Source: a virus
Reading direction: 5' to 3' (one strand)
Virus record (IMG/VR): IMGVR_UViG_3300007754_000019
Location: 1 to 42,423 of that record
DNA length: 42,423 nucleotides
Position numbers and translations under genes: made by a program. Of this stretch, positions 29,766 to 41,100 are shown one piece after another; the first letter of the stretch is position 1; each line of letters begins with the position of its first letter. Under the pieces are notes generated by a model. The model was not told the DNA's origin, made no database searches, and worked only from the letters and a program-made list of their open reading frames with translations.

Positions 29766-31316
29766 ATGCCTGGTCAATCAGATTATAATAATAAACCAAA
29801 AAAGCCAACACCCGGCCTTCCAACGAGTTCTCGTGATTATTCTGCAAAAGTAGATCCAGGTCCTTATATAGGAATAGTAAAAGGCTATGGCGACGACAGT
29901 GGTATGAATCGTATTGGTGTTTATATTCCAGCATTGGCCGAACAACGGACGTCAAATCCCCACTCTAAATACGATAAAACAGAACAAGAAAGTAATGTAA
30001 TATTATGTTCATTAGCCTTGCCGTTTTACGGAAGAACAAATAATTTAGATGTAGGATCTGCAGGCCAATATGAAACAACCACTAAATCTTATGGTATGTG
30101 GTTGCCTACTCCTGATATTGATACACAAGTTATGGTGGTCTTTGCAGAAGGAATACTTGAAAATGGATATATTATTTCTTATATACCTGATGCATTGATG
30201 TTACATATGGTGCCAGGTATAGCAGCCTCCCCGGCATTTGCAAAGTCTAAGTCTACAACGAACGCAGGCATCACATCACCAAATTTTGAAGTACCTGTTG
30301 CAGAGTATAATAAGTTACAAGTAAAAAGTTTTGATAAATCCACTGCTTGGAAGAATGTTGAAAAGCCGGTGCATCCTCTTTTTGATACATTGCTTGCACA
30401 AGGATTGGAGGCAGATTATGTCAGAGGCATTAGTACGTCAAGTGCCCAGCGTGAAAGTCCTTCTAACGTATTTGGTATTTCAACACCTGGACCATTGGAC
30501 TATGATTATGGATCCATTAAACAAGGTTTAATTACTGAAAATAGTACAGGATATGATTGGCCTTATAATAGAAAGTCTGGACATACATTTGTTATGGACG
30601 ACGGTGATCAACAAGGCCTTAGCCAACTTATTAGACTACGCACAGGAACAGGACACCAAGTTTTACTAAGTGATGACGGGGGAACAATTTACTTAGGAAC
30701 TGCAAGTGGCAGTGCTTGGGCAGAATTAAGAAATGATGGCTCAGTAGATGTGTTTAGTGCTAGAGATATTAGCGTTCACGCAGAAGGAAATGTTAATATG
30801 TTAGCAGATGTTGATGTTAATATACAAGCAGGTGAAGATGTTAATATTTTAGCAGGCCATAATTTTAAAATTGAAACAAATCCGGCCGGGGTTGAAGGCA
30901 AGGGCCACGCACATATATATGTCAATGGTAACATGAAAACATATGCGGCCGGCACATTTAACATGTCGTCGACAGGTTGGTTTAACATTACATGCAAAGA
31001 AGCAATCAGTGTTACAAGTACAGCATGTATCTATGTTAAAAGTGGCGGCGGTGCTAAGTACCCTATAAAACTCAACACAGAAGCAGGCAACGTTGCTGAA
31101 GAACCAACCAAGGTACCTGTATATGAAAATAACTGGGTAAACAAGGGAGAATCCAACACACACGGCGGTAAACGCTATGCTGTTGATGGTAGTTACTCTT
31201 ATTATACCGCAATGCAACGTGTTCCGATGCACGAGCCAGATCCAAGAATTAACCAATCAAAGAAAAAGGAACCTAAAGCAGGAACCACCTCACATATTGC
31301 TGATAGTAGTAATTAA
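29766..31316 (+). CDS. 5: Baseplate central spike protein gp5 (OB-fold plus beta-helix)
   Basis: The 516-aa protein has an N-terminal gp5/VgrG OB-fold (YIGIVKGYGDDSGMNRIGVY, then YGMWLPTPDIDTQVMVVFAE, about residues 30-145), a linker, a GHTFVMDDGDQQG transition (about 273), and a C-terminal repeating beta-helix (ISVHAEGNVNMLADVDVNIQ, then AGEDVNILAGHNFKIET, repeats about 8 residues) ending with AEPDPRINQ-like spike residues and a Lys-rich tail. It forms the cell-puncturing needle. The lysozyme domain of T4 gp5 between the two is not seen; the ~130-residue linker has none of its catalytic sequence. AGGAAA precedes the start. Confidence 0.85.
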   Translation: MPGQSDYNNKPKKPTPGLPTSSRDYSAKVDPGPYIGIVKGYGDDSGMNRIGVYIPALAEQRTSNPHSKYDKTEQESNVILCSLALPFYGRTNNLDVGSAGQYETTTKSYGMWLPTPDIDTQVMVVFAEGILENGYIISYIPDALMLHMVPGIAASPAFAKSKSTTNAGITSPNFEVPVAEYNKLQVKSFDKSTAWKNVEKPVHPLFDTLLAQGLEADYVRGISTSSAQRESPSNVFGISTPGPLDYDYGSIKQGLITENSTGYDWPYNRKSGHTFVMDDGDQQGLSQLIRLRTGTGHQVLLSDDGGTIYLGTASGSAWAELRNDGSVDVFSARDISVHAEGNVNMLADVDVNIQAGEDVNILAGHNFKIETNPAGVEGKGHAHIYVNGNMKTYAAGTFNMSSTGWFNITCKEAISVTSTACIYVKSGGGAKYPIKLNTEAGNVAEEPTKVPVYENNWVNKGESNTHGGKRYAVDGSYSYYTAMQRVPMHEPDPRINQSKKKEPKAGTTSHIADSSN

Positions 31317-31364
31317 TCTACCTAGGTTAATAGTAGCATATTATTAAAAACACTAAATATTAGC

Positions 31365-31754
31365 ATGGCGATTACATACAAAGGCTTCAATACACAAGGT
31401 AAAAAGTTCTCTAATTCTTTCACATTAACCGGGTTTGATATTGCTAAACAGGATCTTACAAACCATTTTAATATAAGAAAGGGAGAGAAATTACAGTTAC
31501 CTGATTTCGGCTCTATAGTTTGGGATATGATTTATGAGCCTTTGAATGAGACTACAATTGAAACAATTAGACAGGATATACAAACGATTCTGGCATATGA
31601 TCCAAGAATAGAAGGAAATGATATTGTAGTCAGACAAGTTGAACAGGGTTTAATAATAGAATTAAATTTGACATTTATTCCGGACCAAATAATAGAACAT
31701 TTGTTAATAGAGTTTGATACAGAAACAACCCGAGCTACATTGAGTACAGTATAA
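31365..31754 (+). CDS. 25: Baseplate wedge protein gp25
   Basis: The 129-aa protein is the conserved gp25/T6SS-TssE-like wedge component: DIAKQDLTNHFNIRKGEKLQ, then LPDFGSIVWDMIYEPLNE and RQDIQTILAYDPRI. gp25 sits at the junction of wedge and sheath and starts sheath polymerisation. It overlaps gp6 (TAATG), its partner in the wedge core. No Shine-Dalgarno is visible before the ATG at 31365; a 48-bp gap after gp5 holds TAGTAGCATATTATT, also found at 772-786. Confidence 0.93.
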   Translation: MAITYKGFNTQGKKFSNSFTLTGFDIAKQDLTNHFNIRKGEKLQLPDFGSIVWDMIYEPLNETTIETIRQDIQTILAYDPRIEGNDIVVRQVEQGLIIELNLTFIPDQIIEHLLIEFDTETTRATLSTV

Positions 31755-34700
31755 TGGCACTAACAACACGACAAAATAATATATATAGCGCAGAAGATTG
31801 GCAAGTGTTATACCAATCTTTTATTAATGCTGATTTTGAAAGTTATGATTTCCAAACATTGCGTAAGTCAATGATTGATTATATCAAAACATATCATCCT
31901 GAAGATTTTAATGATTATATTGAAAGTTCAGAATTTATAGCATTAATTGACTTACTTGCGTATGTAACACAAAACATTAGTTACAGAGTAGATTTAAATG
32001 CTAGAGAAAATTTCCTAGCAACTGCAAGTCGCAGAGAAAGTATTTTAAGACTTGCTAGACTAGTAAGTTATAACGCAAAGCGTAGTATAAATGCTAGTGG
32101 ATTATTAAAATTATCAAGCATTTCTACAACAGAAGATGTTTATGATTCCAATGGTGAAAATCTAGCAAATAGTAGAATTGAATGGAATGACCCCAACAAT
32201 GTAGATTATACTGAACAAATTAATTTAATACTTAATGCCGCAATGGTAAATTCTCAGAGAATAGGAAACCCTAACAGTTCTAAAACATTGAACGGCATAT
32301 TAACAGAAGAATATGAAATTAATATACCATCTGGAACTATCCCTGTGTTTCCATTCACAACTAATATTGATGGAGTAAACATAGATTTTGAAATAGTTAG
32401 TGCCACTTTTCAAAATGCAGATTTTATATATGAAAAAGCACCTAGCAATGTTGCGCCTTTTGGTTTTCTATATAGGAGTGATGGCAAGGGCAATGGCAGT
32501 GACAATACGGGATTTTTTGCGTACTTCAAACAAGGTACGCTACGATCATCTGATTTCAATATTGACCAAGCAATTCCTAATAGACAAGTTTTAATTAATA
32601 CCAGTAACGTTAATAATAATGATGTATGGCTATATGAATTAGATTCCAATAATGATTTGTATAGATTATGGACACAAGTTCCTAGTGTGGTCGGCAATAA
32701 TGTAATATATAATAGTTTGGCCAAAGATATAAGAACATTATACAGTGTAACGTCACGCGAAGCGGATCAAATTTCATATATATTTGGAGATGGTATCTTC
32801 TCAGATATGCCTCGGGGAGGTTTTAGATCTTATTTTAGACAAAGTAACGGATTAACATATGATATTAATACAGATGATATGCAAGGTGTTACGTTAAGTG
32901 TCACTTATTTAAACAAGTATAATATAACACATACCTTAACCATGGTATTTGATTTACAACAGCAGATTTACAATGCGGCAGAAAGAGAAACAATTGAAGA
33001 TATTAGAACAAATGCACCGCAGGCCTATTACACACAAAATCGTATGGTAAATGGTGAAGATTATAATATATTCCCAGTCACGGCAACAAATGAAATCATA
33101 AAAGCAAAAGCGGTTAACAGAACATCCAGCGGTATATCACGTTATTTGGATGTTGTAGATCCGTCTGCAAAATATTCATCTACAAATGTATTTTGTGAAG
33201 ATGGAATATTATTTGAAGAAATATTTACTAATAACTTTGATTTTGAGTTTGTAAACGAGATGGACATATTGCGAATTATTCGTGATAGAATAGAACCCAT
33301 CTTACGTGACGTTGGTAGTAAACAATACTATTATAAAAAATATTCTAGAATAACAGTTGCAACCACGACGTGGGAGCAATCAACAACCGGCACCAATTTA
33401 AGTACAGGTTATTTTAAAAATAATATTGGATCACCTGTGCCATTGGGGTCATCAGCACCTGATGCAAGAAAATGGTTAACAAATAACTCACTAGTTAAGT
33501 TTAATGCACCATCTGGAAAATACTTTAAAGCAGATGGTAGTTTGCATACAGGCTCAGTTAGCGCGCCAGGAACATTTAGCTCTATATGGGCAATGATTAA
33601 AAATGTTGTAGGCGACGGTATGAATGGTGGCGTAGGTAATTTGTCAAATGGCAGTGGCCCGGTAACGTTAACAGAGAAAATTGGTGATGGTGCAGAAGTC
33701 GCAGAGATTATTCCACAGTTTGACACTGATTTGTCTTCATCAATTGAAACAGCAATGTTAAACAAAATCTTTAATCACGAAGAATTTGGTTTACGTTTTG
33801 ATCTTAACGACAGAGAATGGTATATTGTATTAGCAGAAAATTTAAACGTTTCTGATAACTTTGGATTTGGATATGCCGGTGACACGTCGGGATTGCGTAA
33901 GGACGCAAGTTGGATGATTCGTTTTAAAAGTACTGGCGTGATGTATACAGCAACTTATAGAGGATTAAACTATAGTTTTGAAAGTGATTTAGAAACAAGA
34001 TTTTATTTTGATGACTCACTTAAAATTTATGATTCTCGTACAGGACAAACAGTAATAGATTATGTTAATGTATTTAAAATGAACAGTAAGCCTGATGCAA
34101 ATGACGCATTAGAAGAAGATTACATCTGGCAAATTTATGGGCTGGATACAGAATTTACAGGCAATACTAATACACGCAGAGTTCTAGTTACTTTCTTAGA
34201 TAGTGACGACGACGGTATACCTGATAATCCTGATCAGTTTACATCTATTGTTGATCCTAGTGTTAATCCAAATAACAAACTAGTATTTTTTGAAAAATTT
34301 ACAGAAGCAGACGGTGGCCAACAATATAGATTAACTAAAAAAACAATTAATTTAGATTATGATTTAGAAACAAATTTACCATCCGACACATCAATTTTTA
34401 AAGATGGTGAAGTTATATATTTGACGTTAGATAAGAAGTTTAAAGTTAATAATTCATCTGATAGTACTCTTTTAGACAGTACAGATTATCTAACATATGT
34501 AGGTAGAAAAGACTTATACTTTAATTATAAACACAACTCACCAAGTGATAGAAGAATTAATCCAGGACTGAGTAATATTATTGATTTATACATTTTAACA
34601 CAATCATATAATGATCAGTTTGTGCGGTATATTCAAGATAATACAGGTGTTGTTACTAAACCAGAAACAAGTACTACAACAGAATTGGCAACACAATTTG

Positions 34701-35149
34701 GTAGTTTATTAGAATATAAAATGTTGAGTGATGAAATTATTTTTCATCCGGTAAAATATAAGGTATTATTTGGTAGTAAAGCAGATGCTAATTTACAAGC
34801 ACAATTTAAAATAGTAAAAAATCCAAATTCTCCAATTACTGATTCTGAATTAAAAACAAGAACTGTAGACGCATTCATTGATTATTTTGAAGACGAAAAT
34901 TGGGATTTTGGAGATACTTTTTATTTTACAGAATTATCAGCGTTTGTTCATCATGAATTAGCGCCGCACGTAGCGACCATTTTAATTGTACCTACTGGCA
35001 CAAACCAAAATTTTGGTAGTTTATTTGAAGTTGAATGTGCTAGTGATGAAATTTTTATAAGTGATGTAAAAGTAGATAATATTGAGATTATAGATGCTGT
35101 CACTGCATCTAAGATTAGAGCAAGTGGCACAATTGTAACAAGTGCATAG
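31754..35149 (+). CDS. 6: Baseplate wedge protein gp6
   Basis: The 1131-aa protein matches gp6: RKSMIDYIKTYHPEDFNDYI, then SSEFIALIDLLAYVTQNISY, then VDLNARENFLATASRRESIL, the typical N-terminal core shared with gpJ-type baseplate proteins of many contractile tails. The middle shows acidic calcium-binding-like loops (DSDDDGIPDNPDQF), and the C-terminus has FIDYFEDENWDFGDTFYF followed by HVATILIVPTG, the wedge dimerisation region. It is much larger than T4 gp6 (660 aa), with insertions in the middle. It is coupled to gp25 (TAATG) and followed 8 bp later by the giant wedge-position gene. Confidence 0.92.
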   Translation: MALTTRQNNIYSAEDWQVLYQSFINADFESYDFQTLRKSMIDYIKTYHPEDFNDYIESSEFIALIDLLAYVTQNISYRVDLNARENFLATASRRESILRLARLVSYNAKRSINASGLLKLSSISTTEDVYDSNGENLANSRIEWNDPNNVDYTEQINLILNAAMVNSQRIGNPNSSKTLNGILTEEYEINIPSGTIPVFPFTTNIDGVNIDFEIVSATFQNADFIYEKAPSNVAPFGFLYRSDGKGNGSDNTGFFAYFKQGTLRSSDFNIDQAIPNRQVLINTSNVNNNDVWLYELDSNNDLYRLWTQVPSVVGNNVIYNSLAKDIRTLYSVTSREADQISYIFGDGIFSDMPRGGFRSYFRQSNGLTYDINTDDMQGVTLSVTYLNKYNITHTLTMVFDLQQQIYNAAERETIEDIRTNAPQAYYTQNRMVNGEDYNIFPVTATNEIIKAKAVNRTSSGISRYLDVVDPSAKYSSTNVFCEDGILFEEIFTNNFDFEFVNEMDILRIIRDRIEPILRDVGSKQYYYKKYSRITVATTTWEQSTTGTNLSTGYFKNNIGSPVPLGSSAPDARKWLTNNSLVKFNAPSGKYFKADGSLHTGSVSAPGTFSSIWAMIKNVVGDGMNGGVGNLSNGSGPVTLTEKIGDGAEVAEIIPQFDTDLSSSIETAMLNKIFNHEEFGLRFDLNDREWYIVLAENLNVSDNFGFGYAGDTSGLRKDASWMIRFKSTGVMYTATYRGLNYSFESDLETRFYFDDSLKIYDSRTGQTVIDYVNVFKMNSKPDANDALEEDYIWQIYGLDTEFTGNTNTRRVLVTFLDSDDDGIPDNPDQFTSIVDPSVNPNNKLVFFEKFTEADGGQQYRLTKKTINLDYDLETNLPSDTSIFKDGEVIYLTLDKKFKVNNSSDSTLLDSTDYLTYVGRKDLYFNYKHNSPSDRRINPGLSNIIDLYILTQSYNDQFVRYIQDNTGVVTKPETSTTTELATQFGSLLEYKMLSDEIIFHPVKYKVLFGSKADANLQAQFKIVKNPNSPITDSELKTRTVDAFIDYFEDENWDFGDTFYFTELSAFVHHELAPHVATILIVPTGTNQNFGSLFEVECASDEIFISDVKVDNIEIIDAVTASKIRASGTIVTSA

Positions 35150-35157
35150 GAAATACC

Positions 35158-38100
35158 ATGGCAATAAGAAAAACTGTTAATCTATTACCAAATCAGTTTC
35201 AAACTGAAGTTAATAAGAAATTTTTAAATTCAACCTTGGATCAATTACTGTCTCCGGGAACATTGGATATCGTTAATGGATTCGTTGGTAGACGTGATGT
35301 TGATAATTTTAAAACTACTGACAGTTACTTATTAGAATCAACTGCTGATAGAACAAATTATCAGTTAGAACCTGCATTTACCATTAAAAAGGATGCAGCT
35401 AATCTTCGATTTACGGACCGATTGCACTCCGGAACTAGTCACGTTCTTGGACAATCTGCATATGACTACGCCGCAACATATATTGATTTAATCAATGCAG
35501 TAAAATCAAGAGGCGGCAATAGTTTTGATCATGATAAAATATTTTCTAGTGAATATTATGTCTGGACCCCTCCAATTGACTTAGATAAAATTACTAGTTA
35601 CGCAAGATATTTTTGGTTACAGGACGGCCCTGATGTTGTTGAAATTACAGATAAATTAAATATTGATTCAGAAGTGTTAGGTAAAAAGAACTTTACTACT
35701 ACCACTGGAAATATAAAATTTACTAACGGGTTGAAAGTTAAATTTACTCATGCAGACACCCAGCCCACAACTTATTATAATAAAGAATATATAGTTGCAA
35801 ATGTAGGTAAAAGTATTGAACTCATTGAATGGAATAGTTTAATTACACCAGAAAGTAATGTCTATTCTTTAGGCAAGGATTATATCACAATTAAACCTGG
35901 ATCAATTGACGGAAACCAGTGGAGTAACAATAATCGCTGGTTCCATGAAGATATCATTGCCAAAACAGCGGAATATAACAAAACGGTTCCAGTGTATAAT
36001 TCAGCCTTAAGAGCAAAACGCCCTATTATAGAATTTGATAAAGATCTAAAATTATATAATTTTGGTGTATCTAAGTTAACAAATGTTGATCTTGTTGACA
36101 CTCTTTTTACAGATGCGTTTTCTAATTTAGAAGGTTCGGCTAAAGCAGGCACCTTTATTGATGGCGTTGCTGTTGAAGCAGGCCAAAAAATTGTTTTCAC
36201 AAAAGATGAAGATTCATTTGTTAATGGTTTTATATATGAAATACAAATCGTAACTATCGGCGGCGTTGAAACTATTCATTTAGAGAAAATTACCACAGTG
36301 GCTGACCCTGTTGAAGGGAATACGTTAATTGCTAAATTGGGCAATAATGCCGGGAGCCAATGGTATTATAAAAACAACGCATGGATAAAAGGACAAATAA
36401 AGTCAAAATTAAACCAAGCCCCATTGTTTGATATGTTTGATAATGCTGGTAATAGTTTTTCTACATATACTAATAGTAAATTTGCTGGAACAACTGTTTT
36501 TAGTTACGCTATAAATTCGGCAGGTGTTGCGGATACAGAGTTAGGGTTTGGGTTAACATATAGAAATTTTAATAACATCGGAGATATTGTTTTCCACGAT
36601 AACATTATTAAAGATAGTTTTGTGTATACATCAGATGTTTTGAATAATATTTCTGCTAATATAAGATTGGCAAAGGGATTCTTGCATAAGTCAACCAGTA
36701 TTACACAATATAACGTGCTTAACAATTGGACAAAGGCGCCTTTTGAAAGTAGACAATTTGTCCAACAAACAATTTCTGTCGGAACTGAATTGAAGCAGTT
36801 TAAAGTTACAACAACACCAAAAGCAGAAACAATTGCAAAAAATTTAATAGTAACGGTTAATGGAAAATTACAAGTAAAAGGTGATAACTCTGAAACTACA
36901 AAAGATTTTTATATTGTAGTAAATGATGGCGTACAGTTTATAAACTTTACTAGAGATCTAGTTAAAGAAGACATTGTCGTAATAAAATCTTATACAGATG
37001 ATTTAATTGAAACTTTAGTAGACGGAGAAACATATACTATTCCGATTAACCTAAACAATAACCCACTTAATAATTTAGATACAACAACTACATTTACGCT
37101 TGGCCAGATTAGAGACCATGTAGGAACATGTGTTGAAAATAGTTTGGATTTTGACGGAGTGTTTTTTGGTTATAATAATTTGCGTGACATCGGTGATATT
37201 AATACGTTAGGAGTAAAAATTATTCAAAACTCTGCTAGTTTGGCCAAGGCGGGTTATATCTTAACAAATAACGAATATGACTTCTTTGCTTCTATAGATC
37301 ACGCAGAAATAGAATATAATAAATTTAAGAATTTATTCCTTCAAACAGCTGACAAATTGCAATATAATGACAATCCAGCAACATTTGTTGATTTAATCTT
37401 AATTACAATGTTTGCTGGTAAAAATAGTACAATGCCTTATTACGATAGTGATATGGTACCATTTTCAACAGATAATACAGAAACAACTTATGTTGTTTTT
37501 GATATTGATAATAAAAAGTTTGAACTTAAAAGAACATATAACGACACTACACCAGGCCAAACAGCTGTTTTAATTTATCACAATGATGTACTATTAATTA
37601 AAGATCAAGATTACACTTTTTCTACAACAACACCATTTGTAACATTGACAGATTCTGTTACTTTGGTAGCGAATGATAAGATTAAATTAGTAGAATATAA
37701 TACGACACTTGGCAATTTCATACCACCAACGCCAACTAAGTTAGGATTATATCCAAAATATACTCCTAAAAAATACACAGATAATTCCTATGTAACATCG
37801 ATATCGGCAATTCAAGGACACGATGGCTCTATTATTCCAGCGTATGGGGACTACAAAGATGACGTTTTATTAGAATTAGAAAAGAAAATTTATAATAATA
37901 TTAAGGCTACATATAATAAAGATTTACTTAGTAAATTTGAAATCATACCAGGTCATATAAGAAAACTGCCATTCACATTAGACGATATTAATATTATTAC
38001 ATCTGCGTTTTTGTCACAGTGGGCATACCGCAATAATGTTAACTATACTGATAATACACATTATGACTCATCAAATCCTTATACGTGGAATTACAGTTTA

Positions 38101-41100
38101 GTAAAAAATAAACTTAACTCGTCTGAATTTTTGCCAGGTTCTTGGAGAGGTATTTACAAATACTTTTATGATACAGATCGCCCACATTCTCATCCGTGGG
38201 AAATGCTTGGTTTTTTTGAGAAACCGAGTTGGTGGGAGAAAGAGTATGGGCCAGCACCGTATACAAAAGACAACCTAATATTGTGGCAAGATTTAGAAGA
38301 TGGTAAAATTGTAAGTGGTCCTGATGCCGGCACTTATGACAAATATAAACGCACCGGAATGGTTGCAAATTATATTCCAGTAGATTCATCAGGCGCGCTA
38401 TTAAATCCACGTGAGATAGGCCTTACAGGTGTAATTGATACAGATACCACTAGTGATTGGAAAGCGGGGGACGATGGCCCGGCTGAAACTGCGTGGAAGA
38501 GATCTAGTAGTTATCCCTTTGCAGTGCAAAAACTATTTGCATTAACTAAACCTGCAAAATATTTTGAATTGATGTATGATGTATCTAACGTAACAAAAAA
38601 TTTAGTTGGGCACTATGTAGACAAAGATACAGGGTTATTCCTTGTTCCCAATTCCGTAAAGACAAACGGGTTTGTTAATACAGATAAATCAATTGATTAT
38701 ACTCTTGGTTATGGCAACTGGTTAGTTGATCATGCAAAATATTTAAGTAGTGATACTGTAAAACTTAACACAAATTTAAATACTTTAAGTCTTAATTTGG
38801 CTTATAAGATAGCCGGATTCACAGATAAAGAAAAATTAAAAATTATATTAGAACAAATTTCACCTACTAGATCTTCTAATGACATTTTTGTGCCACAAGA
38901 AGATTATTCTTTATACTTGCTTGAAGGCAAACCCTTAGCAAAAATAAATTATTCAGGCTTGTTAATTGAAAGAACACACACCGGATACATTATTGACGGT
39001 TATTCAGTTGATACTCCTTATTTTAATATATTAAAAAGTATTACTACATCTGGTAATACAAGACAGGTATCTGTTGGAGGAATACAACTTGATTCAATTC
39101 CATATGAACTAGGTAAAGAATATGCTATTGGTCAAGTTGTGGAAGTAGGTCAAAATACTTTCTATATTGTTAACGCTGAGTTTACAGCAACAAATAATTT
39201 TGATGATGATAGACAATATTTAACTAGTACACCAACAGTTCCTACACAAGGAGGAATCACTGTACTTCATCATGATGATTTTCAAAGCACCACTACAAAA
39301 GTACCTTATAAAACAGAATATAACACTATACAAGATGTATATGATTTCATTATAAGTTATGGAAGATATTTAGAATCTGTTGGCCTAGTATTTGATAATG
39401 TTAGCGATGATTTTGGCCAAATTGAAGACTGGGACAATTCAGCAAGGGAATTCTTATTCTGGACTCAGGCCAACTTTGGTCCAGGGTCATTAATAACAAT
39501 GAGTGCTGGTAGTAATACTTTCAAATTTAACTTAAACCAAACACAAGTTAGCAATTTAGTAAGTAATATTTTACCTTCTTCTGTCATTAACCAAAATAAA
39601 CAAAGAATAGCAATACAAGATCTTTTCTATTATAGAGAAGATAACATGTTCCAACTAAGTTCAAGTGAAGAAGTGGATGGCATATTTGCTTGTACTTTAA
39701 ATCCAATACAAACAGAACATTTATTAATTCTTGAAAATGAAACAGTATTCAAGGATGTTATTTGGAATTTAACAACAGGCAGTAGACAGAACAGAATTAA
39801 GTTAGTTGGATATAAAACAAGATTGTGGGATGGTACACAGCAATTACCGGGTTATATATTACTAGACGATAGCGTAGAAGTTTGGAATGTTAATTATTCT
39901 TATCAGATAGGAGATATTATAAAATTTAAAAATAAATTTTACGCCACTAACGTAAGTCATTCTCCTACAGATCTAACAGAATTGGGTAAGTTTGATTTTA
40001 GCAAATGGAAACTTTTAGATAAAGTAGAAACAGGACTACTGCCTAACTTAGATACTAAAGCAGACCAATTTAGAAGCTTTTATGAAGTTGAAGAAGATGC
40101 TAGAATGTCTAGTCTAGACAAGTTATCCACTAATCTAATAGGATATCAAAGTAGAAGATATTTAGAAAACTTACAAATTGACGACACGGCGCAAAAGAAA
40201 TTTTACCAAGGTTTTCTTAAAGAAAAAGGTACAAGTTCTGTAGTTAATAAACTATTAAGAGCAAAAGTTCCTGCTTTAGATACAACAATTGACTTATATG
40301 AAGAATGGGCATTTAGAATTGGTGAATATGGTTCAGTAGACAGTACACAGACAATTGATCTATATTTAGAAGAAAATAAATTTAAAGAAAGTCCTGATTT
40401 AATTGAACTCATTAACTCAGATGAGCAATATAAAGATATTCACATCACTGTTCGTCCTGAAGATTTGCATCAACGACCACAAGAACCTTTATATTATAGC
40501 AAAAATATATTTAAACATAAAACAGATAATATTAGTAACAGACTAACATTGCCTACAGCGGGCCATGTAAGAACTGATGACTCCGAGCACTCTGTATTAA
40601 CACTTTCTGATTGGGTTTCATCTAACATAATAACAATAACAGAATCTATCGATATACAAACAGAACTACTCGGAAGAAAAAGCTATACAACTAATGATTC
40701 TGTACAATTATATAATGGTTCCGTAGTATTCTTTAGTAGTTCACAGATTACGCCGTCTAGTTATAAAGGTAAGAATTTTGTAGTATCCGGTGTAGGCGAA
40801 TCAATACAACTTACCGAAAAAACAGAATTTTTAAATTCTTTAAAAATTGGTGACAAAATTTGGGTAGCAAATGCTGATAGTTACCCGCCACAATTTGAAG
40901 AAGATTCAAAAGATTGGGCAATGTATAGGATTACTAATGCAAATAATTCACCTATAGCAGTGGCTAAAGATAATAATAATGAATTAACTGTCACATTTAC
41001 ATACCCAATTGGAAAAATTCTTGAAGGTGATTATATTATTCTAAGAAAATTTTATAACACAGCAGACCAGTCAATTGACTTCAGTGGTGTTTATAAAGTT

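Noticed and set aside
29766-31316. Lysozyme domain inside gp5
   Set aside because: The linker between OB-fold and beta-helix shows no lysozyme-like catalytic arrangement.
31352-31359. ACTAAATA before gp25 as a late promoter
   Set aside because: Two mismatches and only 5 nt from the start codon; gp25 is more simply read through from the upstream genes.
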